From assembly GCA_946402905.1 (NCBI GenBank), contig CAMIYC010000026.1:1-44836 (forward strand): DNA of 44,836 nt, given 5' to 3'. The notes beneath the pieces are model-generated. The model was not told the DNA's origin, did no database searches, and worked only from the letters and a program-made list of their open reading frames with translations. Origin of the DNA: an uncultured Prevotellaceae bacterium. GTDB taxonomy: Bacteria > Bacteroidota > Bacteroidia > Bacteroidales > Bacteroidaceae. Positions 33,391-42,278 of this stretch are shown piece by piece. Numbering within the stretch: position 1 is the stretch's first letter; each line of letters starts with the position of its first letter. Both the position numbers and the translations under genes were made by a program.

Positions 33391-33473
33391 TAATGATACC
33401 TCCATTTTAAAACCTATCATTCCTCAACTCTTTTTATCAAAAAATCATCAACTCTAATAATGGCTTATGAATG

Positions 33474-33483
33474 AATAAAGAAG
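33474..33483. repeat. Left copy of a direct repeat bracketing the giant-gene segment
   Basis: AATAAAGAAG here is repeated at 42243-42252, just after the giant gene and before the GH3 gene. It could be a target-site duplication or a short recombination homology. Chance is possible because the motif is short and AT-rich. Confidence 0.3.
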
Positions 33484-33502
33484 TCGCTTTTAGCTATAGG
33501 AC

Positions 33503-33922
33503 TTAATGTAACCAATAGCCCATATGAAGATGTTGTGGGAGCGTCATATATAAATCTATGAGAATCTTGGCAAAGCCTAGTTGACATGGACGAGAATTAT
33601 CATGGAGCGTTTGTAACTCTTCTATTCGTATACGAAGTGCATGAACTGACAGATAGCATGCCGTGGTTAGAATTAACGTCCTAGTCCTGTAGCCATTGGC
33701 ATTCTGTTTGTTGAACTTTGCTGGGAGTTTGCCGGTTATGACTACCGTCTTGTTAAGTGCGGACAAGAAGTCTTCAATAATGTGGACACTGATATAGTAA
33801 TTTGCAACTTCCTCTGAAAAGGTTAAACTATTTAGGCGATGGACGAAACCTTTTTCATATGTGAAGTTGGAGCTTTTCTCCGGTATTATAGCGAGTGAGA
33901 GTGATGGCGGTAACTTATAAAC
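33503..33922 (-). pseudogene. Open frame of 139 codons without an ATG start, origin unknown
   Basis: The minus strand is open from 33922 to a TAA at 33503. The translation looks protein-like, for example EKGFVHRLNSLTFSEEVANY and HALRIRIEELQTLHDNSRP. No ATG occurs near the start of the open stretch; only a TTG at 33766 would give 87 residues. I do not recognise the family. It may be the 3' end of a gene whose front was lost, or a non-ATG gene belonging to the same imported segment as the giant gene, which it faces head to head. Confidence 0.35.
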
Positions 33923-33969
33923 CTATCGTTGACTCCCCACTAAGATACGGATAAAAAAAGAATTAACAA

Positions 33970-36900
33970 ATGCAAAAAAGTGAGCCAAATGGCTTTAGCT
34001 TATATGTTATGTGGAATTTAGTACAGCTAAATAATAAAAATATGGCTTGTAAAATAAATGTAGACACAAACAAATATGGTAGTCTTAAACAATTAGAAAA
34101 GTATTGTGGTACTAATTGTAAACTGTTTTATTCTTTTGTTACTACAATAATAGAAGATATAAATAGTGATGGAGAGTTAGTTTTCACGGACGATTTCAAA
34201 AAAAAACTAGGTAAAAACACAAGTGTAATAACTGCTAATCCAACCACAGTTAAAAACAAGGCTATAGACTATTATTACAAACTATATCCTAATGTAAGAG
34301 AAGGCTATAGAAAAACTAGAGATTTTGATAAAATAAGTACCTATGGTTATACTAGTATTGCTGCTAGGCAGTTAGGCAAAAGACTTTTTGTTAACTATAT
34401 GATAGCTAGATACAATGATGTGAAAAACAGGAATGAAAAGCTCAATGTGCCTATAGAAACAGAATGTGTAAGATATGCAATGAGATGTTTTTGTAGTGTT
34501 TTAGCAAAGAGAATAAGTGCTATTACAAGTATTCCTCCTGTAGATATTTTTAATAACTTAAAAATTGTAAATAATATTAGCTATGTGCGAAATCTTTTAA
34601 GCGGTAGAGAAGATGATGTAAATATCCAATTACTTAATGTTATTGCATTGTATAACGAAATTAATAGTACAAAATTAGATGATACCGATGTTAGTCCGTG
34701 TGAACAATATTTGAAAGAAGTATTGTTAGATAGTAGATTAAAAGACATACAATTAGATGAATATACTTCAGAAGATGAAAAAGTAGAGTTAGAATACTTA
34801 GAAACTGCTGAGGGTAACACACAAGGAAATGAATCAGAATTAGATGATGAAGCTAAAGATTCAGATGTTGATTTAACCAATACAGTACTAGATAATAACA
34901 TGGGTCTATACTCTAATTTTATGACCCATGTTGGTGCACCTATTAAAATGCTTCTTGGCTCTCTTAGAAAATGCACATTAGCTGATGGTAATGCCGTACA
35001 AGATAAAGATAACGAGTTTGGTATTTCTGACACTATGGACGCAAATCAATGTGCTACTGTATTGTATCATTATGGTAGATTTGACAACATCGATGAAATG
35101 ATGGATAGTATAGCACAAATTGCTAATACTTTACCAGGGCTTGCAGCATTTCATAATTTATACACAGTATTAAAAGGTAAACCTAATCTTCAACTGGAGT
35201 TTTTTAGAACATTCAATAAAACGCTTATAGCTAAACGAGAAACACTTGTAGAAAACGGTGTCTCAAAAAGTATAATAAGTAATAAAAATATAGATAGATT
35301 AAGTACACTGAGGTTTAAATATCTGAATGCTATAAAAAGCACAGCTCTAAGTGAAAATCATGAAGCTAATTACAGTTTTGCTGGAATACTTATACTTAAT
35401 ATTCAAGATTATAAAGAAGAACGTGACGCAAACAACGTTAATGCTAGACAGCTTGCAGACGAACTTGCTATTCAGCTAAAAAGATATTATCCTAGTATAA
35501 ATATTCTAGAAATAAGAAATTTTATATTTAATCACGATATTGATGGAGTTATAAGTAAAAAAAATAATCTAACATTATTGGTAAACTTATTAGATAAGAC
35601 AATAAGAGCAGCAATCGACATAGAACAAAACTATAAGGACATACAATTAAAAATAAGTGTATTAAGAGACCATAACAATCAAGCCAAAAAAGATAAAAAA
35701 TATAGTGAGATAATTGACCTTACTCCTATATATAGTGAGGGGTATGTTAAGTCTACAAATACAACCCCTATGAACCAATTAGGAACATTACTTGTACCTT
35801 ATACATTAATTAATAGTTCTTTGAATAGTAGAAATAGCAACGGTAATCAGTCTTCTGACGTTATCAACGATAGCTATATAACGTATATTAAAAATATGTT
35901 AGAAAGCAAATTGAATCAAGAACGTACTGTTGATGGTAAAAAAGTCATAGATGAAAATGCTCCTATAATGCAATTCGGAAAGCATAAGAATCAAGATGGC
36001 AAGAACAAACAATATGATTTTAGTAATATACTTATTGAACACAAAGAAGGCGATAAAGTAATAAACTATGGCTTATTTAGAAAAGAAGGAAATAAGTTTG
36101 TTCCGACATCTTATGCTACAGGAATGCTACAAATAGCTCTACACAACGGTGCTTCTAATCTCGATGACGGTACAAATGTACTATATAAAGCTATGAGTAA
36201 AGGTGACTATATTGGTACTGCTTGGAGAAATTATTTTGGGAGTCAAGATACTGCTTATGGTGCTGATGAATCTGCCGTGTATTTTATGCGTATTCCATCA
36301 GATGCTCCTAAGATCTTTACAGTCAGTGCTCCAAGATATAAAGTTGATGGACTTTTATCAATAGCTAATGTTAGACAGATAGATGAACAAATTAGTACTT
36401 TCTTTAGAAATATTCAAAACGATGAAAGAGATATAAATAAATCAAGAGCTATGTTTAATGATTATCCTATAAAAGTAGTTAAACATAGTAAATATCTTAA
36501 TCTTTCCAGTTTTGTGGAACATTTGCAATCTACAGAAACACAGCCTACAACTATAGTTATACCACTATCCTCACGAAGTAGATTGAAATCAAGAAATGGA
36601 CAAAAACTACAGCTATCCTTTAGATATAGTAATAAAGATAACGATACTAAAAAAGACAACGTATATGTAATGGAAGGAGTTTACAACAATGGTAAACTAA
36701 CTAATGCACACTTTGTTGGATTTGTAAAAGACAGTATTGATTCTTCTATTTGGTTAGATGTACGTTCTACTATATGGATCAATAAAAATAAAATATCTGC
36801 GAGCCAAGGAGGAATACAATGGAATGTAGATAGCAATCATGTAATTGTAAAGCAACAAAAAAACATATTTTTGCAGGAGCTTACTAATATGGCTACTGCA

Positions 36901-39900
36901 GCTAGAGTAATGTTTAAAACTGTTAGAGGAAAGAATGGTAACTATAGAATAAAAGTAATAAAAGATGGAGCAAATTATGTACCAGAATTAAATCAAAGTA
37001 GTATAATAGAAAGTAACACAAAACATAATGGCTTGCATCCTGTGTTTCATTTCGCAGATATAAATGATGATGGTAATGGACCAATCTATGTTATAGAAAA
37101 TAATGTAGCAAAGCTGACAGGTAAAGTGTTTACTAGTGATAGATTTAGATTCTATAATTATGACGATAATGGCGCAGCTGGTGAACATAATTATGGTAAA
37201 GATATACTAGATGAATGTTTTAATTTTATTAAAACTAGAACTAATGACGCTGATGCAATACTTCAATTCGATAAAGATGGTAATGTAGTACTTACCGATT
37301 TACAACAAGAAGTAATAGATAGAAAAATCAAAGAATTTATTCTTAATTATATAGAATATGGTCGTACTAGGCTAAACGAATTTAATGACTTCGTAAAAAA
37401 CATACAATTACCGAACATTTCTAGAGAGATTGTTGAAGTTAATACTACACGTATTGCAGACTTTATATTAAACTATCATTTAATGTACTGTGGATTTGGT
37501 GATTTGTTTGAAGGAGACAGTAAGTTTTATAGCAATAGTCAGACATTTCTGAAGCGTGCTAAAGAAGTACAAGGTTCTGGCGTAAAATATGGTTTCTATA
37601 ATGCTACTAAGCCAGTACAACCAGTTGCTAGAGTTGTAATAAACAGTCCGTTAGATAATGCTAACTTTGCATATAAAACTGGTAATATTGTCAGACCGTT
37701 TAGACCAAGAATGACTAATGCGTTTAGAGCAATAACTATTCATAATACTGTTAAGACTGATGAACATATGTTAGATATACTAGAAGATGTTCTTAGTAAT
37801 GAAAAAGTTATGGGCAAAAATGTTATTAGTAAAGAGGAAGCGCTTAATTTGCTTTATGGCCCAATCAAAAAAGGAAAACATAAAGGCGGTTATCAAGATA
37901 CTACTATAAACGATGGTCAATCATATATTACATTTGAGGAGTGGATTAGACGTATTACAGCTAGAGGACAACTAGATAAATACAAGCCTCTAATAGATAA
38001 AATATTAGATGAGACGCAACCATTAACTATAAATGATGTTAAGCAGTTTATACAAGTACAAAAGAACTTCTATTACGACTTGTATTGGAATGATGAAACG
38101 CAAACTATGTCACCAAGACAAATAAAGAATGCTGAATTTGTACTTGTTCCAAGACTTATTGCTGGTACACAACTAGAAAAAGTTGCTAAACTGATGAGTA
38201 GAATTGGCATAGACCAACTAAATACTCGTGAAACATCTAAAGCAGGTCAATCTAGATTATATACCTTGTGGGATGAAAAAGGTCATATTTCAGATGAAAT
38301 ATTAAAAGACATTGATAGTCCTAAAAGAGAATGGACTAGTGAAATTATGACTAGTGGTAGTCGACATGTTGAACTGTTTAATTATAATTTTCTTTATACA
38401 CAACAAGAAACACCACAGCATCTAGATACTCAAAACAAAGCTGCAATACAATTTGTTAAGAAGATTGTAGACAACATTGACGAGAATTCTCCAGAGCATG
38501 TTAAGAAAGCAAAAGCACGATTCTTTGAAGTGTACACTGCTAAAATAAAGAAAAGCTATATTAATCTATTGAATAGATTTAAAGTACCACTAGATAAAGA
38601 AGGTAATATCATATTTGATAAAAACAATAATATCAAAGATGTAGACTATACTCAGTTTTATGAAGCATTGAAAGAAGAATTAACTCGGCTAGGATTAGAT
38701 AATAATATGATTGACTATTGTACTCTATCAGAGAATGCTATCTCTCCTACTGATACAATTATGCCAAACTTTATATCTCTAATTTCATCAAAATTTGAAA
38801 ACATTGTTCAATCGCTATTCAATACCAATATTACAAGACAACTTCTTCCAGGTTTCCATGCAGCACAAATTACTGGTTTAGGATTCAAGAGCCTAGCAGA
38901 AAGCAAAAGCGATATTAGAACTGATAATAATTTACAATATCATCCACAGCTATATAAAGACTGTAAAGGAAATGTTATAACAGAAAGAGAATACGATAAT
39001 CTTGCTAACGAAGAGAAAAAAGATTATAAGAAAGATAAAGTAGCAGATTATATAGAAGTAGCTTTACCTGCTGCTGCATTTGGTTTTGATAGAAGTAAAT
39101 ATTCTCATTTAAATAAAGAAGAACTAGATAGAGTATTTCTTAGACAGCTTAAAGCAATCGGTGCTGATGAATTTATTGGATACCGTATACCTACAGAAGG
39201 TAAACAAAGTATGTGTAAGATGAAATTGGCATTCTTCTTAGACGATGCTTATGGTTCTACTATAGCAGTGCCTGATGGTTGGGTTAGTCAAACTGGTGCA
39301 GACTTTGATATTGATAGTATCTATGGAGTAATGATGGATACTTATTTTGATAATAATATCATTAGAAAATATGAATATATTGATGATGATTTTATTCTAT
39401 ATAAAAACTATATCTTTGACCATCTTTCTACGTGTGAAAAAAAGAGTTTTATTGAAAATAGTAAACTTAGTGATAAATGGGTAGAAGACATTAAAAGGTC
39501 TATTTCTGATGAAAAAGGAAACTATGATAGTAATGAATTAAAAGAAAAACTTAAACAAAGACAACATATACAAGAGGGAGACTTAGAAGATTTAGCAGAT
39601 GAAAGAGGATTGATGTCGTTTGCTGAGTACAATGAATTATCCAAAGATGATAGAAATACTACACACGCATTAAATAACCAAATTTTTAATGCTTTTATAA
39701 CGATGCTTACAGACATGTCAAGTCTTGAAGAAAATCTTTCTAGAAGAAATTTTGATGATATTAGCTATGTGTTAGATAAATTATATGAAGGCAATGATGA
39801 AGTTGGTAGCAAAAGGGCTGCAAGAACTCCATATAATTTTTTTGACCAAGCAGATTATCAAGAAGACGCTACTAGTGGACTTATACTTAAGGCTTTTAGT

Positions 39901-42237
39901 GTAAAAAGAGACACATTGTGTTCTATTGCAAATACTGTTAAACCGAAATTATCTGATAAACGTAAAATACAAATAGTATACAGAAATAAAGACATAAATA
40001 AAATATATGCAGCTTTTGATAAAGTAGATAACAATTCTTCTACGAGTGAGGTAGTTGTAACTCATGACACTTTTGGTTGGTCGAAAAATAACAAGAACTT
40101 AGATGGTAAGATACTTACATCGTATAGTTCACAAACTACTTCCCAAATTCTTGATGCAATGAAAGAAGAAAGTATGCCTAATGTGAACGCCCTTACTTTT
40201 CATGTATTTAAAACTCTTGTAGATATTGGTAGTGATTATGATACAGCTATTTCTTTTATTACACAACCTGGAATTAGAAGAATTGTAGACCAGTTTAAGA
40301 ACAATGGAATTTACTCAAAAATTAAGTGTAAAAATTATTTGCTACAAGCAATAAGAAGTATTGTAGATGAATTAGGTATTGAATGGGATTATTCAGACAA
40401 TATTGAACAACTTCTTCGAAAAGTAAATAGAACATATAATACGGACTTTAGCACAAAGAATGTTGATGTTTTATTAGATGCTGATTTACAATTTGATAGA
40501 TTTAAGAATAGAGGAAAGTTTAGCTTTACCGCGCCCTTAGAAGAGGGGGTGGATGTATCCATAGCTAGACTTCTATATGACTTGCAAATAATACTTGATT
40601 ATAATAATTTATCTGTCATATCAAAAGATATTGAAGAATTAATTAAAGTACTTAATCCAGACAAGTTTGGAGCAAAAAAAACATTGTTTGCTACAAGACA
40701 AATCTTCGACAAGATTATAAAAAGTGTTCAAAAAAATAGAAATAACGATGGTAGTACAAACTTTAGTCTACAAGTAGATGGTAAACATATATTAGAAGCA
40801 ATATATCCAAGATGTGAACAAGCTAAATCAGGTAATGAATTAATGATGCAAATATTGAAAGATATTAATTTCATTAAAGATAGTGCTTATCCTCCTCTGG
40901 CAGCATTTTTAAAATATGCTACTGCTACATCTCTTTATATAAATAAAACTTTATTTGTAACACAAAGCGATGAGTTTATACAATTTGTTGCTAGTCCAGT
41001 TGATGGCTTAGCTAGTATATTACCTTCAAGTAGTGTTCTTACAGAGAAAACTGCAATAGAGTTTCAAAAATATGTAACAAATTATGCAATGGTGAAAACT
41101 GCCTTTATCCAAGCTCCATTACATTATAATATGGGCAAAGGTGGTTTAAGAGGTTTTGAATACTTGAATACTGCTCCTAAAGAATATAATGAAAAAGAAA
41201 TATCTAGAGTGTTTGGATATGGTCATCATCCAGGAATTGTTGTAATAGAAGATAACGGTGCACAAATACCATTTTATGTTGCTAATATAAACAAGCCTAC
41301 ACAGGAAGAAGTAGACTTGTTCTGTAAATTATCTCCTGCACAGAAAATAACATGGATTAACGCGAACTTTAGCGATTCTGGTGTATTTGAATATGTTGAA
41401 ACTAATACATTCATAGAAAGGAGAAGTATTGTAAACAAATATGGAAGACAAACTATAAGGTTTTCTGAAGGAAGTGCTGATGCCGAAACTGTAAGAAGTG
41501 AATTTATAAAAATGTTCACTCATACTAATCCACTTATTGCTTGTGCGGCTGCTGACATAGTAAAATATGCTTTTATTGTAGAAGGATATAAAATGGGTAT
41601 GGGTGCTGTCTCTAAAATGCTTCCTAATTATGTCCTATTAAATGGCGGAAGAATTCATGGGACCAATATTGTAGCAGAGGCTAAATCTGAGTTTGCACAT
41701 ATAGATGATTTTATAGCAGAATATGGTAAAGAGCTTATAAATAATTTTGTTAGAAGTCATAGTTCTACTTGTGGATTAACAACACATAATGTTAGTAGAA
41801 ATAATAAAAATGTTTATGAGCTTGTACAAAGGCAATATGGATTAGTATACCTTGAGAATACTAATCAAAATAAAGGTATAATAGAAAAATATGGTATTGC
41901 TAAATATGATGAAAAGAATGGAGTATTTTATCCAAATAGTTACGTAAATCTCAAATTTGGAAAAACTACTACATTGTATAAAGTAACAAGAAAATTTGGT
42001 AACTTCTACTTGATACCATTGAATAAGTTGGAAGTAAATGAAAATGCTATAAGGTCTGCTAATGATGACAATAATATTTGGAAAGATGAACATTATTATA
42101 ATATACTCATTGATAATTATGCTACAACTACATCAAATAGAGATACTAGTACGTTTGATTTAAATGTGTATGATGAAGTGATTAAAAAACTAGAACTTAC
42201 AGCTGATAATATACATCTGCAAAAGAAGACAAAGTAA
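33970..42237 (+). CDS. Giant crAss-like phage-type RNA polymerase (single-chain, virion-polymerase-like)
   Basis: The frame encodes 2755 residues with no internal stop. Numbered from 33970, residues 1739-1742 read RIPT and 1778-1782 read DFDID, within SQTGADFDIDSIYG. This spacing (39 residues) and context mirror the RxPT and DFDGD elements of the beta-prime double-psi barrel in cellular RNA polymerases (35 residues in E. coli). The DFDID variant is known from the single-chain virion RNA polymerases of crAss-like phages such as phi14:2. An acidic linker lies near 255-310; the rest is not recognised. There is no signal peptide or membrane segment. Base content is about 30% G+C against about half around it. 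An ATG at 34042 (MACKINVDTNKYG) may be the true start. No other phage gene is nearby. Confidence 0.75.
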   Translation: MQKSEPNGFSLYVMWNLVQLNNKNMACKINVDTNKYGSLKQLEKYCGTNCKLFYSFVTTIIEDINSDGELVFTDDFKKKLGKNTSVITANPTTVKNKAIDYYYKLYPNVREGYRKTRDFDKISTYGYTSIAARQLGKRLFVNYMIARYNDVKNRNEKLNVPIETECVRYAMRCFCSVLAKRISAITSIPPVDIFNNLKIVNNISYVRNLLSGREDDVNIQLLNVIALYNEINSTKLDDTDVSPCEQYLKEVLLDSRLKDIQLDEYTSEDEKVELEYLETAEGNTQGNESELDDEAKDSDVDLTNTVLDNNMGLYSNFMTHVGAPIKMLLGSLRKCTLADGNAVQDKDNEFGISDTMDANQCATVLYHYGRFDNIDEMMDSIAQIANTLPGLAAFHNLYTVLKGKPNLQLEFFRTFNKTLIAKRETLVENGVSKSIISNKNIDRLSTLRFKYLNAIKSTALSENHEANYSFAGILILNIQDYKEERDANNVNARQLADELAIQLKRYYPSINILEIRNFIFNHDIDGVISKKNNLTLLVNLLDKTIRAAIDIEQNYKDIQLKISVLRDHNNQAKKDKKYSEIIDLTPIYSEGYVKSTNTTPMNQLGTLLVPYTLINSSLNSRNSNGNQSSDVINDSYITYIKNMLESKLNQERTVDGKKVIDENAPIMQFGKHKNQDGKNKQYDFSNILIEHKEGDKVINYGLFRKEGNKFVPTSYATGMLQIALHNGASNLDDGTNVLYKAMSKGDYIGTAWRNYFGSQDTAYGADESAVYFMRIPSDAPKIFTVSAPRYKVDGLLSIANVRQIDEQISTFFRNIQNDERDINKSRAMFNDYPIKVVKHSKYLNLSSFVEHLQSTETQPTTIVIPLSSRSRLKSRNGQKLQLSFRYSNKDNDTKKDNVYVMEGVYNNGKLTNAHFVGFVKDSIDSSIWLDVRSTIWINKNKISASQGGIQWNVDSNHVIVKQQKNIFLQELTNMATAARVMFKTVRGKNGNYRIKVIKDGANYVPELNQSSIIESNTKHNGLHPVFHFADINDDGNGPIYVIENNVAKLTGKVFTSDRFRFYNYDDNGAAGEHNYGKDILDECFNFIKTRTNDADAILQFDKDGNVVLTDLQQEVIDRKIKEFILNYIEYGRTRLNEFNDFVKNIQLPNISREIVEVNTTRIADFILNYHLMYCGFGDLFEGDSKFYSNSQTFLKRAKEVQGSGVKYGFYNATKPVQPVARVVINSPLDNANFAYKTGNIVRPFRPRMTNAFRAITIHNTVKTDEHMLDILEDVLSNEKVMGKNVISKEEALNLLYGPIKKGKHKGGYQDTTINDGQSYITFEEWIRRITARGQLDKYKPLIDKILDETQPLTINDVKQFIQVQKNFYYDLYWNDETQTMSPRQIKNAEFVLVPRLIAGTQLEKVAKLMSRIGIDQLNTRETSKAGQSRLYTLWDEKGHISDEILKDIDSPKREWTSEIMTSGSRHVELFNYNFLYTQQETPQHLDTQNKAAIQFVKKIVDNIDENSPEHVKKAKARFFEVYTAKIKKSYINLLNRFKVPLDKEGNIIFDKNNNIKDVDYTQFYEALKEELTRLGLDNNMIDYCTLSENAISPTDTIMPNFISLISSKFENIVQSLFNTNITRQLLPGFHAAQITGLGFKSLAESKSDIRTDNNLQYHPQLYKDCKGNVITEREYDNLANEEKKDYKKDKVADYIEVALPAAAFGFDRSKYSHLNKEELDRVFLRQLKAIGADEFIGYRIPTEGKQSMCKMKLAFFLDDAYGSTIAVPDGWVSQTGADFDIDSIYGVMMDTYFDNNIIRKYEYIDDDFILYKNYIFDHLSTCEKKSFIENSKLSDKWVEDIKRSISDEKGNYDSNELKEKLKQRQHIQEGDLEDLADERGLMSFAEYNELSKDDRNTTHALNNQIFNAFITMLTDMSSLEENLSRRNFDDISYVLDKLYEGNDEVGSKRAARTPYNFFDQADYQEDATSGLILKAFSVKRDTLCSIANTVKPKLSDKRKIQIVYRNKDINKIYAAFDKVDNNSSTSEVVVTHDTFGWSKNNKNLDGKILTSYSSQTTSQILDAMKEESMPNVNALTFHVFKTLVDIGSDYDTAISFITQPGIRRIVDQFKNNGIYSKIKCKNYLLQAIRSIVDELGIEWDYSDNIEQLLRKVNRTYNTDFSTKNVDVLLDADLQFDRFKNRGKFSFTAPLEEGVDVSIARLLYDLQIILDYNNLSVISKDIEELIKVLNPDKFGAKKTLFATRQIFDKIIKSVQKNRNNDGSTNFSLQVDGKHILEAIYPRCEQAKSGNELMMQILKDINFIKDSAYPPLAAFLKYATATSLYINKTLFVTQSDEFIQFVASPVDGLASILPSSSVLTEKTAIEFQKYVTNYAMVKTAFIQAPLHYNMGKGGLRGFEYLNTAPKEYNEKEISRVFGYGHHPGIVVIEDNGAQIPFYVANINKPTQEEVDLFCKLSPAQKITWINANFSDSGVFEYVETNTFIERRSIVNKYGRQTIRFSEGSADAETVRSEFIKMFTHTNPLIACAAADIVKYAFIVEGYKMGMGAVSKMLPNYVLLNGGRIHGTNIVAEAKSEFAHIDDFIAEYGKELINNFVRSHSSTCGLTTHNVSRNNKNVYELVQRQYGLVYLENTNQNKGIIEKYGIAKYDEKNGVFYPNSYVNLKFGKTTTLYKVTRKFGNFYLIPLNKLEVNENAIRSANDDNNIWKDEHYYNILIDNYATTTSNRDTSTFDLNVYDEVIKKLELTADNIHLQKKTK

Positions 42238-42242
42238 AATAC

Positions 42243-42252
42243 AATAAAGAAG
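42243..42252. repeat. Right copy of the direct repeat bracketing the giant-gene segment
   Basis: AATAAAGAAG begins five bases after the giant-gene stop codon and matches 33474-33483 exactly. Confidence 0.3.
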
Positions 42253-42278
42253 CGTTTAATTTAAACTATGATGAGAAA

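Larger units (their letters stand above)
33290..33969. other. Gap between the zinc-ribbon gene and the giant gene
   Basis: The gap contains one REP-like unit (33367-33390), a 10-base direct repeat shared with 42243-42252, and a degenerate minus-strand open frame (33503-33922). Base composition falls from the chromosomal level to AT-rich near 33950. No TAnnTTTG promoter is seen ahead of the giant gene. Confidence 0.5.

Noticed and set aside
33970..42237. Complete crAss-like prophage
   Set aside because: No capsid, portal, terminase, tail or integrase gene is present on either side; both flanks are ordinary host genes within about 700 bases.
33970..42237. Use of an altered genetic code, as in some crAss-like phages
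   Set aside because: The frame is continuous with the standard code, and the stop is a plain TAA with no in-frame TAG needing reinterpretation.
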